A stretch of 37,352 nucleotides of DNA from Candidatus Yanofskybacteria bacterium RIFCSPHIGHO2_02_FULL_43_17 (GCA_001794435.1 MGJU01000005.1:7202-44553), one strand, 5' to 3'. Counted from the stretch's first letter, positions 7,822 through 15,350 are shown. Notes: a model not told the origin generated them from the sequence alone. A program made the numbers and translations.

Positions 7822-8052
7822 ATGGAAGTTGCCTTGAAACTCAATTGGCCTGACCATCTTCACTTTTTTACGCACGTTATAAGGACAACTGACCATCACC
7901 ATCATACGGAGATTAATTATTGTCGTTTGTGTAATCAAGCGGCAGGTCAATCGGGCATACTAACTAATAGACATTTCGAACATCCAAAAGGATGTAAATG
8001 TTATTGGTGTGTTTATTGTCGCTGTCCTCAACTGTTGGAGCGCGAAAAGTGA
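7822..8052 (+). CDS. small Cys/His-rich protein coupled to the HD hydrolase
   Basis: A 76-aa protein with an HHHH run, a CRLC pair and a dense CxCxxCxxCxC cluster near its C-terminus, suggesting metal binding. The ATG at 7822 has AAGGGA six bases upstream (7810-7815), better placed than the alternative ATG at 7816 or the distal start at 7753. Its TGA stop (8050-8052) overlaps the GTG start of the next gene (8049), the usual geometry of translational coupling. I recognise no family; a role with the HD protein is inferred from the coupling only. Confidence 0.5.
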   Translation: MEVALKLNWPDHLHFFTHVIRTTDHHHHTEINYCRLCNQAAGQSGILTNRHFEHPKGCKCYWCVYCRCPQLLEREK

Positions 8053-8609
8053 GCGAACTGGTAGAAAGAGCAAAGGCGTTTGCGCTGGAAGCCCATAAGG
8101 GTCAAAAACGATTGAATAGAGAGGAAACACCGCTAGCGACACATCTTGAGGAAGTAGTATCTCTGGTTGAGTGGTCAGGCGGTAATGAGACTGAAATCGC
8201 GGCGGCGTGGCTTCACGATGTTGTAGAGGATACTCCGGTGACTCTTGCTGAGGTTGCCGCCAACTTTGGCAACGAAGTGGCGTCTATTGTGGATGGCTTG
8301 ACGGATCCGCCGGAGTTCAAAAATCTTCACACACTTGAACGCAAGATCGCTCAAGCCGCGCGCATATACACTGAGATCGATAGTGTGAAACGGGTTAAGC
8401 TTGCCGACCAAATCTCCAACGTGCGTTCTGTTGTTGTTGATCCGCCGATTCGCTGGGATGCTCAAAAGTGCCTTGATTACGTTAGGGGCGCCGAAATGAT
8501 CGCTTGGGAGTGTAAGGACGCAAGCGGGTGTCTTTACGGTAAATTTCTTAATGCTTATAACGACGCCATCAAGATTTATGGAGACGGTTTTCGTCCGACT
8601 GCCGGTTAA
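8049..8609 (+). CDS. HD-domain phosphohydrolase, SpoT/MESH1-like
   Basis: A 186-aa single-domain protein. It has H32 in TPLATHLEEVV, the HD dyad in AAAWLHDVVEDT (H56, D57, with E60 and D61) and a downstream Asp in LADQISNVRSV. This is the layout of the RelA/SpoT-type HD hydrolase domain, as in small alarmone hydrolases (MESH1-like), which remove pyrophosphate from (p)ppGpp using Mn2+. There is no synthetase domain. The GTG start at 8049 is chosen because GGAG lies upstream and it overlaps the stop of the upstream gene; an ATG at 7998 would run deep into that gene. The exact substrate is not provable from sequence. Confidence 0.75.
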   Translation: MSELVERAKAFALEAHKGQKRLNREETPLATHLEEVVSLVEWSGGNETEIAAAWLHDVVEDTPVTLAEVAANFGNEVASIVDGLTDPPEFKNLHTLERKIAQAARIYTEIDSVKRVKLADQISNVRSVVVDPPIRWDAQKCLDYVRGAEMIAWECKDASGCLYGKFLNAYNDAIKIYGDGFRPTAG

Positions 8610-8620
8610 TGCCGGCCTTT
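8601..8620 (+). terminator. intrinsic terminator with the stop codon in its loop
   Basis: GCCGG (8601-8605) pairs with CCGGC (8612-8616); the loop TTAATG contains the TAA stop of the HD gene, and CTTTT follows. Confidence 0.75.
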
Positions 8621-8652
8621 TAATTTGCAATCCGCAATCTCCTTTACATTAC

Positions 8653-8671
8653 TATAATAATAGTGTATATT
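8653..8671 (+). promoter_or_regulatory. candidate -10 boxes upstream of the 8734 gene
   Basis: TATAAT (8653-8658) and TATATT (8666-8671) lie 60-80 nt before the ATG, which implies a real 5' leader, unlike the leaderless genes nearby. No clear -35 box is visible. Confidence 0.35.
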
Positions 8672-8733
8672 ATTTAAGAGCCGTAAGGTTCGAGGTCGAA
8701 ATTTTAATTTGTTTTTAATTAACTTAGAGTATT

Positions 8734-9516
8734 ATGAATTTTTCAAACTCTAGCATAAAAGCGACAATTGTTATTGTGTCAATTCTGTTTGTTGCCGGCG
8801 GAACGCTTGTTTATGCAAGCCACTCGTGGGGAGGATACCATTGGGCGCGCACATCTAATCCCTTCACTCTTAATATGGGGGATAATGTTTCGAGTGCGTG
8901 GGATGCTTATCTTGGCGAAGCATCATCTGACTGGAGCGCTTCCGCGGTACTCGATACAAGGGTTGTTCGGGGCGGTACCACTCCTAAAAATTGCCGGGCC
9001 ACAAATGGTCGCGTAGAAGTTTGCGGTAGTAAATATGGTTTCAACGGGTGGTTAGGCGTTGCTTCAATCTGGGTAAGCGGTAGTCATATTACCAAGAGTA
9101 CGGTTAAGGTAAATGATAGTTATTTTAATACCGCTACTTACAATACTCCGTCGTGGAGAAGATTGGTAATGTGTCAGGAGATTGGCCACACGTTTGGTCT
9201 TGACCATCAAGACGAGAACTTTTCTAATTCCAATCTCGGCACTTGTATGGACTATACCAGCAATCCAAACGGCCCGCTTTCAAACGAGCACCCGAATGCG
9301 CATGACTACGAGCAACTTGAGGCGACCTATGCCCATCTTGACTCAACGACAACTGTCAGACAAGTTATTTCCAACCGTTTTGGAAATAACAATGAAGCAG
9401 ATGCGAACGAATGGGGCAAGAAAGCCCGAAAAGATTCAAGAGATAAAACTTCGGTGTATGTTCGTGATCTGGGGAACAACGATAAATTATTTACCTTTGT
9501 TCTTTGGGCTGATTAG
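8734..9516 (+). CDS. secreted matrixin-like (metzincin) protease homologue
   Basis: A 260-aa protein with an N-terminal signal or anchor (hydrophobic residues about 10-27). The motif CQEIGHTFGLDH (residues 147-158) matches the metzincin HExxHxxGxxH pattern, except that the first zinc histidine is Gln148; Glu149, His152, Gly155 and His158 remain. A Met-turn-like CMDYT follows at 171-175. Cysteines at 87, 97, 147 and 171 could form disulfides outside the cell, which fits the downstream Dsb genes. The Gln form may be a family variant or may reduce zinc binding; activity is uncertain. Confidence 0.65.
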   Translation: MNFSNSSIKATIVIVSILFVAGGTLVYASHSWGGYHWARTSNPFTLNMGDNVSSAWDAYLGEASSDWSASAVLDTRVVRGGTTPKNCRATNGRVEVCGSKYGFNGWLGVASIWVSGSHITKSTVKVNDSYFNTATYNTPSWRRLVMCQEIGHTFGLDHQDENFSNSNLGTCMDYTSNPNGPLSNEHPNAHDYEQLEATYAHLDSTTTVRQVISNRFGNNNEADANEWGKKARKDSRDKTSVYVRDLGNNDKLFTFVLWAD

Positions 9517-9541
9517 TCCCCGATGCTTTAAAAATAATCAT

Positions 9542-9575
9542 AAACAATCCCCGGTAAATCCGGGGTTGTTTATTT
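9542..9575 (+). terminator. intrinsic terminator
   Basis: AAACAA-t-CCCCGG-taaat-CCGGGG-TTGTTT forms a long hairpin with one bulged base, followed by ATTTTTG, about 25 nt after the stop at 9516. Confidence 0.8.
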
Positions 9576-9600
9576 TTGAAGATTGCATAGAATTACACTA

Positions 9601-10089
9601 GTGAATACTAAAAACATTCTTATTCTTGGTATTATTGTTGCTATTGGCGTTGGTGCAGTATTTTTATTCTTGGGAAAGATTGATGAAAGTGATCCCGCTG
9701 GAAGCTCTGCCGGTCTTATTGTCGGAGAAAATGCAATCTATGTCGCAGAGCAGTTGCCGTCAAATACTGTGTTGGTTGCGATTGTGCGTCTTGAAAAACC
9801 GGGATTTGCGGTGATTCATGAGGATATAAATAATGCGCCGGGGAAAATGTTGGGCGCGAGCAGTTTGATTATGTCTGGTGAAACAAAAGACCCATTAACG
9901 ATAAAACTTTCTCGTTCAACTCTTGACGGGGAAACGGCTTATGCCATGCTCCACTTCGATAACGGGGATGGTATATTTGATGCTACAAAAGATGAGCTTG
10001 TTTATGATCCAATAGCTAATGAACCGGTGATGATGGTGATTGCAATAAGTAAGGATGCAATCGAGGAACCGGATATGTTGAATCTCTAA
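9601..10089 (+). CDS. membrane-anchored secreted protein, DUF7282-like
   Basis: About 162 aa from a GTG start at 9601, which begins VNTKNILILGIIVAIG; an in-frame ATG at 9583 would add six residues close to the upstream terminator. One N-terminal membrane anchor (about residues 5-24) is followed by a beta-rich domain with GFAVIHEDI, GKMLGASSLI and DPLTIKL strands and a GDGIFDATKDELVYDP stretch rich in acidic residues. This pattern resembles DUF7282, a domain common in secreted archaeal and candidate-phyla proteins. Function is unknown. Confidence 0.6.
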   Translation: MNTKNILILGIIVAIGVGAVFLFLGKIDESDPAGSSAGLIVGENAIYVAEQLPSNTVLVAIVRLEKPGFAVIHEDINNAPGKMLGASSLIMSGETKDPLTIKLSRSTLDGETAYAMLHFDNGDGIFDATKDELVYDPIANEPVMMVIAISKDAIEEPDMLNL

Positions 10090-10129
10090 ATAACCATAAA
10101 ACTCCCGAAAGGGAGTTTTATGGTTATTT
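10088..10129. terminator. long perfect terminator hairpin
   Basis: A 19-bp perfect stem (10088-10106 with 10111-10129) closed by a GAAA tetraloop. It includes the last two bases of the TAA stop of the upstream gene. A and T runs inside the stem suggest bidirectional action for the converging 10155-10367 gene. Confidence 0.85.
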
Positions 10130-10154
10130 AGTCAAGTTAGACTTGACTTAGCGA

Positions 10155-10367
10155 TTAGTTTCTTCGGAATGACTGCTTTCGATCTCTGTGGCAGTCTCTG
10201 CAAAGAAGTTTGTCCAATCGGGCCGGATCCGGCTCGAATGGCAGTTCTGTTATCTCTTTGCCGCACTTTGAGCAGTTCCAACTGCCGCTGTACATTTTCC
10301 TCGGAGGAAAATCGCCTTGGCCGCCCCGATTGTAATCGGAGCCGCCACCATCATTGTCGTATGCCAT
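10155..10367 (-). CDS. small zinc-ribbon protein
   Basis: A 70-aa protein with a Gly/Asp-rich N-terminal half and a zinc ribbon CSKCGKEITELPFEPDPARL followed by LLCRDCHRDRK, that is CxxC-x(n)-CxxC. This is the small CxxC ribbon with a conserved PF-rich spacer common in candidate-phyla bacteria. It may bind nucleic acid or be a structural partner. The ATG abuts heptamer array A. Confidence 0.65.
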   Translation of the reverse strand: MAYDNDGGGSDYNRGGQGDFPPRKMYSGSWNCSKCGKEITELPFEPDPARLDKLLCRDCHRDRKQSFRRN

Positions 10368-10368
10368 T

Positions 10369-10442
10369 AACTAGTGCCTAGCGATTAGTAATTAGCGACC
10401 CCGCCATGGCGGGGTGGCTAATGGCTATTCGCTATTGGCTGT
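10369..10442. repeat. heptamer array A: inverted 7-bp repeats around a hairpin
   Basis: Four heptamers of type nnnTAGn (aactagt, gcctagc, gattagt, aattagc; 10369-10396), then the 16-bp palindrome CCCCGCCATGGCGGGG (10399-10414), then four heptamers in inverted orientation (tggctaa, tggctat, tcgctat, tggctgt; 10415-10442). The same palindrome core and layout recur at 15351-15425. Nothing here codes. Confidence 0.75.
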
Positions 10443-10554
10443 TTTATTTTCGACCGTTAGTGAAATAAAGTAAACTTCTAGCCTAACTGGAGATTAAGTA
10501 TATAGGAGAGGGGATTTAAGGTCAAGATTTTGTTGCAAAAATAACCGCTTCGGG

Positions 10555-10560
10555 TATTAT
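10555..10560 (+). promoter_or_regulatory. -10 box for a leaderless dsbA-like mRNA
   Basis: TATTAT ends 7 nt before the ATG at 10568. No Shine-Dalgarno site is available between them. Confidence 0.5.
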
Positions 10561-10567
10561 TTATAGA

Positions 10568-11299
10568 ATGGATGAGCAACTAACCAAAAAAGAAAGACGC
10601 GAACTCAGGCGGCAGGAAAAGGAATCAGAGCGTTCAAATGTCGTCCAGGCAAATAAAACAAAGAAGTATTTTGTCAGGGGTTTTATTCTTCTCGCTTTTG
10701 TTGCGGTGGTATTCGGTTTTTGGAAACTGTCTCAACGGGCACCCGTTATCGCCGATGCGGAAGTTCTGGCGATAAATGAACTGGACTGGATAAGGGGTGA
10801 CAAGGATAGCGCGGTTACGCTTATAGAATATCTTGATTTTCAATGTCCGGCTTGCGGCGTTTATCATCCTTGGGTAACTCAACTTTTCAGCGAGTACGGA
10901 GACAGGGTTAGATTTGCAACCCGCCACTTCCCGATAATCAATATCCATCCCAACGCAATGCCGGCGGCCAAAGCCACGGAGGCTGCCGGAAAGCAGAAAA
11001 AATTCTGGGAAATGCATAATCTTTTGTTTGAGAATCAGAGAAATTGGTCAAATGAACGCAACCCAATTGACCTATTCTTGTCTTATGCCGAAGATATCGG
11101 CCTTGATAAGGACAAGTTCCTTGCCGACTATAAAGACGGATCAATAGATGATAAAATCGATTCGGATAGGAACGGTGCTTTAAGGGCTGGAGTTACCGGT
11201 ACGCCGACTTTTTTCCTAAATGGAAAAAAGATAAATAACCCCAAAGGATATGAAGAATTCAAGACATTAATAGAGAAGGAGTTGGGAATTAGTAATTAG
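10568..11299 (+). CDS. membrane-anchored DsbA-like thiol oxidoreductase (first copy)
   Basis: A 243-aa protein with a charged cytoplasmic N-terminus, one membrane anchor (about residues 36-53) and a thioredoxin-fold DsbA domain. It has the CPAC active site (in FQCPACGVYHP, C95 and C98) and the cis-proline loop GVTGTPTFFLNG. It introduces disulfides in exported proteins and is re-oxidised by a DsbB or VKOR partner; dsbB follows directly. The last residues (GISN) and the stop codon are encoded by a 7-bp repeat array. Confidence 0.9.
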   Translation: MDEQLTKKERRELRRQEKESERSNVVQANKTKKYFVRGFILLAFVAVVFGFWKLSQRAPVIADAEVLAINELDWIRGDKDSAVTLIEYLDFQCPACGVYHPWVTQLFSEYGDRVRFATRHFPIINIHPNAMPAAKATEAAGKQKKFWEMHNLLFENQRNWSNERNPIDLFLSYAEDIGLDKDKFLADYKDGSIDDKIDSDRNGALRAGVTGTPTFFLNGKKINNPKGYEEFKTLIEKELGISN

Positions 11300-11304
11300 T
11301 AATT
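11284..11304. repeat. heptamer array B at the dsbA-dsbB junction
   Basis: Three tandem heptamers (gggaatt, agtaatt, agtaatt) run through the dsbA stop codon and end exactly at the dsbB ATG (11305). Confidence 0.55.
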
Positions 11305-11835
11305 ATGTTTGTTGAAACAATAAAAACAATTCTTCCCATTCTGGTCGTAGTAGGCCAGGTTGTTATTGTTTTTCTTATAATTTTACTGTTGGTCGGACAC
11401 AAGAGATGGCCTTTGATTTTTAATTTTACCGCCGATAACTCCTATATTTTTTCTTTTATAGTCGCGCTTGTTGCAACTAGTGGGAGCTTATTTTATTCGG
11501 AGGTGGCCGGATTCACGCCGTGTATACTCTGTTGGTATCAGAGGATAATGATGTATCCGCAGGTTCTTCTTTTTGGTATGGCATTGTGGAAAAGCGAGGA
11601 GAAAATAACCGATTATACTTTCGTAATGTCTGTGGTGGGCGCGTTTATCGCCGGTTACCACTATCTTTTGCAGATAGGATTCTTGCCGGAATTGCCCTGC
11701 TCGGCAACAGGATTTTCTGTTTCCTGCGCCCAGGTTTTCACGATGAGCTTAGGATACATAACCATTCCTTTGATGGCATTCACGGCGTTTGTGATGATAA
11801 TTCTCTTGATGGCGATTAAAAAAGCCAATCGCTAG
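11305..11835 (+). CDS. dsbB: disulfide bond formation protein DsbB/BdbC
   Basis: A 176-aa protein with about five hydrophobic segments, the first being an extra N-terminal helix (residues about 9-29). It has the DsbB signature PCILCWYQR (CxxC) and a second cysteine pair in LPCSATGFSVSC. It passes electrons from DsbA to a quinone. It follows the DsbA-like gene with only five bases between stop and start, so the two form an operon. Confidence 0.88.
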   Translation: MFVETIKTILPILVVVGQVVIVFLIILLLVGHKRWPLIFNFTADNSYIFSFIVALVATSGSLFYSEVAGFTPCILCWYQRIMMYPQVLLFGMALWKSEEKITDYTFVMSVVGAFIAGYHYLLQIGFLPELPCSATGFSVSCAQVFTMSLGYITIPLMAFTAFVMIILLMAIKKANR

Positions 11836-11913
11836 GAGTTTTTTATTTAAAACAACAAAGTCAAAACCGTTGTGGTGCCGATAGGCACATATTTTTGCAA
11901 AGGGTAATGCTTA

Positions 11914-12801
11914 ATGACAGTTTTTGAGACAATAATTCTTGGAGTTGTCGAGGGTTTTACAGAATTTTTACCCGTGTCATCAACGGGGCATCTTATTTTA
12001 TCTTCACATTTATTGAAACTGGAGCAGAGCAACTTTTTAAAAAGTTTTGAAATAGCGATACAGCTGGGCGCGATATTGTCGGTTGTGGTTCTATATTTCA
12101 AGAAATTTCTGTTGAACCTCGAGGTTATAAAAAGGATCGGTGTTGCTTTTTTGCCCACTGCCGTTGTCGGATTTTTACTTTATGGATTTATAAAAAACGT
12201 TCTTCTCGGGAGCACGGCTACCGTATTGTGGTCGCTGCTTTTGGGCGGCATCGCTTTGATCGTATTCGAGTTTTGGCATAGGGGCAAGGAAAAAACCCCG
12301 CCCCAAGCTTTTCCGCTGACCGCCATTCAGAAAAGGGGCGGACTTCCAGCGGGGCAGGCCGCCATCCGCCAGCTGGCGGAAGAAAGGGGCGGGCTTGGGG
12401 CGGGGCAGGCAGAGGAAAGAGGTGTTCCATCGCTTTCTTACGCCCACTGCTTTTTTATTGGGCTTTTTCAGGCGTTGGCCGTCATTCCTGGTGTGTCTCG
12501 CGCCGGTGCGACCATACTGGGAGGGTTATGGCTGGGGGTGCCGAGGAAAACAATCGTGGAATTTTCTTTCTTGCTTGCTCTGCCAACAATGGCAGGAGCT
12601 ACCGGCTTAGACTTGGTTAAGAATGTGTCTAGCTTCTCTTATGACCAGTTTGGTATTCTTGCTGTGGGTTTCGTCGCTTCATTCATTACTGCGGTGCTGG
12701 CCATCAAGTTTTTGTTGTCTTTTATCCAGAAACATACTTTTGTCTCGTTTGGTATTTATCGAATAATTCTGGCTATTGCGTTTTTCACTATTTTCTCGTA
12801 A
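11914..12801 (+). CDS. uppP: undecaprenyl-diphosphatase UppP (BacA) with an in-frame repeat insertion
   Basis: A 295-aa polytopic membrane protein that dephosphorylates undecaprenyl diphosphate to recycle the cell-wall lipid carrier. The two signatures are present: EGFTEFLPVSSTGHL (residues 13-27) and PGVSRAGAT (192-200). The protein is ~25-30 residues longer than usual because residues about 127-170 (RGGLPAGQAA and RGGLGAGQAEERG stretches) are encoded by a GC-rich palindromic repeat lying in a loop between membrane helices. Both conserved motifs are outside the insertion, so the enzyme could still work. Confidence 0.92.
   Translation: MTVFETIILGVVEGFTEFLPVSSTGHLILSSHLLKLEQSNFLKSFEIAIQLGAILSVVVLYFKKFLLNLEVIKRIGVAFLPTAVVGFLLYGFIKNVLLGSTATVLWSLLLGGIALIVFEFWHRGKEKTPPQAFPLTAIQKRGGLPAGQAAIRQLAEERGGLGAGQAEERGVPSLSYAHCFFIGLFQALAVIPGVSRAGATILGGLWLGVPRKTIVEFSFLLALPTMAGATGLDLVKNVSSFSYDQFGILAVGFVASFITAVLAIKFLLSFIQKHTFVSFGIYRIILAIAFFTIFS
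12296..12410. repeat. coding palindromic element inside uppP
   Basis: Terminal arms CCCCGCCCCAAGC (12296-12308) and GCTTGGGGCGGGG (12393-12405) are perfect inverted repeats, followed by CAGGC. Inside are a second GGGGCAGGC (12351-12359), a CCGCTGACCGCCATT segment also present in the FAD oxidase gene, and the 16-bp palindrome TCCGCCAGCTGGCGGA (12365-12380). The frame stays open throughout. Confidence 0.8.
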
Positions 12802-12838
12802 ATTTTAACCAGTTCAACTCAAAACAAGAGAGAAAGAT

Positions 12839-13501
12839 ATGCCGGATATGAAAATGTTTGGCCTCGTATTGATCGGGCTTGCTTGTTTTGTGTTTTGGCT
12901 GTACTGGACATTAAAAATAAGATTTTTTGGACGGCAACGTATCCGGATACTCACCGTTACTGGCCCAAGCGGGTCAGGCAAGACAACTATTGTCGGAGAA
13001 TTGCTCAAAAAGCATCCCGAATGGAAAATGGTGTTAAGTTTGACTTCAAGAGAATCAAGAGAATCCGATTTGCCGGGAGAATACAGGTGCAACGTTTCCA
13101 GAAAAGAATTTCTACGTCGGGAACTCGGGCGTGAATTTATGTGGTTGGTGCGCGCTCATGGAAATATGTACGGGACGCTTCAAGCAGATGTTCGTATGGC
13201 TTTGGATTCGCGCAATTTGTCCTTAATGCAGATATTGCCTGATTCGGTAAAGCAGTTGCGCATCCAAGCTCCTGGGAGGGTTTTGTCTGTTTTCATACTT
13301 CCACCAGACGAGGAAGGGTTAAGGCGTCGCTTAGAAAGAAGGGGCGAACAGCCGGAAGCTATCGAAAGAAGAGTTGCTGATTGCAGAAAGTGGGAGGAAG
13401 AAGCTAGGTTTTCGGATATTCCCTACGAATTCATAAGGAATGACGGGACAGTTGTCGAAGCGGTTGAGAAAGTAGAACAAATTATTAAAAAGCATTTGTG
13501 A
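12839..13501 (+). CDS. guanylate kinase-like protein with an N-terminal membrane segment
   Basis: A 220-aa protein. Residues about 7-27 form a hydrophobic helix before the kinase domain, which starts with VTGPSGSGKTTIV (Walker A). A guanylate-kinase-like core follows: LSLTSRESRESDLPGEY (compare TTRxxRxGE), the GREF region, an AHGNMYGT motif, and a lid ERRGEQPEAIERRV similar to the Gmk R(G)xE..I..R segment. Gmk converts GMP to GDP with ATP; canonical Gmk is cytosolic and lacks a membrane helix. The start follows GAGAGAAAG. It could be the genome's Gmk or a specialised paralogue. Confidence 0.75.
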   Translation: MPDMKMFGLVLIGLACFVFWLYWTLKIRFFGRQRIRILTVTGPSGSGKTTIVGELLKKHPEWKMVLSLTSRESRESDLPGEYRCNVSRKEFLRRELGREFMWLVRAHGNMYGTLQADVRMALDSRNLSLMQILPDSVKQLRIQAPGRVLSVFILPPDEEGLRRRLERRGEQPEAIERRVADCRKWEEEARFSDIPYEFIRNDGTVVEAVEKVEQIIKKHL

Positions 13502-13522
13502 TCCCGACTTGTCGGGATTTTA
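13501..13522 (+). terminator. intrinsic terminator overlapping the stop codon
   Basis: ATCCCGAC-tt-GTCGGGAT followed by TTTAT. The stem begins with the last base of the TGA stop. Confidence 0.8.
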
Positions 13523-13532
13523 TAATTCATGT

Positions 13533-13538
13533 TATCAT
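13533..13538 (+). promoter_or_regulatory. extended -10 box for a leaderless mRNA
   Basis: TATCAT, preceded by a TG-containing extension (ATGT), ends 6 nt before the ATG at 13545. Confidence 0.5.
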
Positions 13539-13544
13539 TGACCG

Positions 13545-14267
13545 ATGGAAGAAAATAATAATTTGGAACAAAAACAAAAAGTTGAAGCACTAAAATTTGA
13601 TCGGGCCAAGCTTATAATACCTGGAGCAATAGTTCTGGCTGGCGTTTTGATCGGCGCGTCTATTATCTACTCTAATGGCGGGTTTCAGGAGGCAGCAAAC
13701 ATAAAGGACGCCACGAAAGATAAACAAGACGTATCTGTTGACGACGATTCTTTTCTTGGCAAAAAAAGCGCACCGGTTGTTGTGGTAGAATTTAGCGATT
13801 TTCAGTGTCCTTTCTGCCGTTCGTTCTGGCGCGACACGTTGCCGCTCATCAAGTCAGAGTATATAGATACCGGCAAAGTTAGATTTGTATATCGTGACTT
13901 TCCGCTGGGCTTCCATCCGGGGGCAATACCGGCGGCGCAAGCCACTGAGTGTGCTGAGGATCAGGGTAAATTCTGGGAAATGCATGACAAAATATTCATC
14001 GAGCAAGATAAACAAGGTTCAGGAACGGTACAGTTTGGGGTTGACGATCTGAAGAGATGGGCGGGTGAGCTGGGTCTTAACGCGGGTGAGTTCAATTCAT
14101 GTCTTGATTCGGGAAAATATGCCGAAGAAGTCAGCAATGACTTGAAAGACGGTCAAGCGGCTGGCGTCAGCGGCACACCGAGCTTCTTTATAAACGGCAA
14201 GCTTGTTGTTGGGGCACAGCCATTCAGTGCATTCAAGGCGATAATAGACGAAGGGTCGGGTAAATAA
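13545..14267 (+). CDS. membrane-anchored DsbA-like thiol oxidoreductase (second copy)
   Basis: A 240-aa protein with an N-terminal anchor (about residues 23-43) and a DsbA domain with CPFC in FQCPFCRSFWRD and the cis-proline loop GVSGTPSFFINGK. It shares the layout of the 10568 gene (VRFVYRDFPL against VRFATRHFPI; PAAQATECAEDQGKFWEMHDKIF against a similar segment) and is a diverged paralogue. It is followed by a cupredoxin and a VKOR gene with gaps of 8 and 3 nt, an operon in which VKOR is the likely oxidase partner. Confidence 0.9.
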   Translation: MEENNNLEQKQKVEALKFDRAKLIIPGAIVLAGVLIGASIIYSNGGFQEAANIKDATKDKQDVSVDDDSFLGKKSAPVVVVEFSDFQCPFCRSFWRDTLPLIKSEYIDTGKVRFVYRDFPLGFHPGAIPAAQATECAEDQGKFWEMHDKIFIEQDKQGSGTVQFGVDDLKRWAGELGLNAGEFNSCLDSGKYAEEVSNDLKDGQAAGVSGTPSFFINGKLVVGAQPFSAFKAIIDEGSGK

Positions 14268-14275
14268 TACAAAGC

Positions 14276-14752
14276 ATGAATAAGGCCGTATTGCTAACAA
14301 CCATAGTGGTAATTTTAATCGGCATTACTGTTTTTGTTTTTGTGAAAGACACTAAAGATGCGTCTAGGCCACCATTAGCAACTCTAACCCCGACTCCGAC
14401 TACAGAAGAGGCGTCGACAACACCTACGCCCGCAGTATCAAAAACTACTGTCACATATTCTGATTCTGGATATAACCCAACAACGGTGACAATAAAAAGT
14501 GGCGATATTGTTGTTTTCAAAAACAGCGGTTCAAAAATAATGTGGACTGCCTCCGCTGCTCATCCGACCCATAATATCTACCCAGGTTCAGGGATAGAAA
14601 TGTGCGGTACAAATACTCTGGTTGAGTTTTTTGATGCTTGCAGGGGTTATGGTTTGGGCGAATCGTGGGAATTCAGGTTTGATAAGCGTGGGACCTGGAA
14701 ATACCATAACCATCTCCAGCCATCTCATGCGGGTACGATCATAGTAGAATAA
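14276..14752 (+). CDS. secreted cupredoxin-like protein
   Basis: A 158-aa protein with an N-terminal anchor (residues 4-22), a Thr/Pro-rich linker (TPTPTTEEASTTPTP) and a cupredoxin beta-sandwich. Candidate metal ligands are the histidines of AAHPTHNIYP and of KYHNHLQPSHAG. The usual Cys ligand of the C-terminal loop is a histidine in the YHNH motif, as in a plastocyanin-like group common in candidate phyla. Mature function is probably copper binding or electron transfer outside the membrane. Confidence 0.75.
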   Translation: MNKAVLLTTIVVILIGITVFVFVKDTKDASRPPLATLTPTPTTEEASTTPTPAVSKTTVTYSDSGYNPTTVTIKSGDIVVFKNSGSKIMWTASAAHPTHNIYPGSGIEMCGTNTLVEFFDACRGYGLGESWEFRFDKRGTWKYHNHLQPSHAGTIIVE

Positions 14753-14755
14753 GTA

Positions 14756-15175
14756 ATGTCAACTTCTTACGTAATAATAATTTTCGTTGCTTTCAGTGGG
14801 TTTCTGCTCGCCGCTTATATAAGGCACAAGAAGGTCTCCAAAGAGACCCTTGTTTGTCCTCTAAGGTCAAATTGCGAGACGGTTATTTTCAGTGACTACT
14901 CCAAATTTTTTGGTGTTCCGGTTGAGCTTTTGGGGATGGCTTACTATTTTGCGGTGGCCGCTGTTTACGGCGTTTTTCTCGCCATTCCAGTCGATATGCC
15001 GCAGTTTGCAGTATTTGGAATTTTCTCTCTGACCGTTGCTGCGTTTATCTTTTCTTTTTATCTTACTCTCGTTCAGGCTTTTGCGTTGAAACAATGGTGT
15101 ACTTGGTGTCTGGTTTCAGCAGGCATGTGTACGATAATTTTTTCACTGGCCGTTTTTGCATTTAGAAATGTTTAA
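14756..15175 (+). CDS. VKOR family membrane oxidoreductase
   Basis: A 139-aa protein with four hydrophobic segments. It has the VKOR loop cysteines in CPLRSNCETVIFSDYSKFFG (C34 and C40) with the conserved serine and FGVPVELLG, and the active-site CTWC in the last helix pair. VKOR homologues re-oxidise DsbA-like proteins by reducing quinone, an alternative to DsbB. Start and upstream stop are three bases apart, so it is translated with the cupredoxin and DsbA genes. Confidence 0.88.
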   Translation: MSTSYVIIIFVAFSGFLLAAYIRHKKVSKETLVCPLRSNCETVIFSDYSKFFGVPVELLGMAYYFAVAAVYGVFLAIPVDMPQFAVFGIFSLTVAAFIFSFYLTLVQAFALKQWCTWCLVSAGMCTIIFSLAVFAFRNV

Positions 15176-15261
15176 AATTTTACCGGGGTATTGCTAAAAA
15201 AGCCGTACCATGATATCATTATTATATTGTAGGTTTCTCTGTCGGTAGTTTCCTCTATTTA

Positions 15262-15337
15262 TTAGTAGGAACTTGAGACCCCCAATCATCCCGCCAAGGC
15301 GGGAGCTGCGGGGCAGGCGAGAGGTCGGTCCTACTAA
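15262..15337. repeat. nested inverted repeat with GGGGCAGGC tail
   Basis: Outer arms TTAGTAGGA (15262-15270) and TCCTACTAA (15329-15337) enclose GAGACC/GGTC and a perfect CCCGCC-aa-GGCGGG hairpin (15290-15303), followed by CTGCGGGGCAGGC. It lies upstream of the RRM gene and may be an mRNA leader structure or another copy of the dispersed palindrome family. Confidence 0.6.
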
Positions 15338-15350
15338 ATTAAAGATAGTT

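Noticed and set aside
10369..10442. CRISPR-like array
   Set aside because: Units are 7 bp, contiguous, with no spacers; no cas genes are present.
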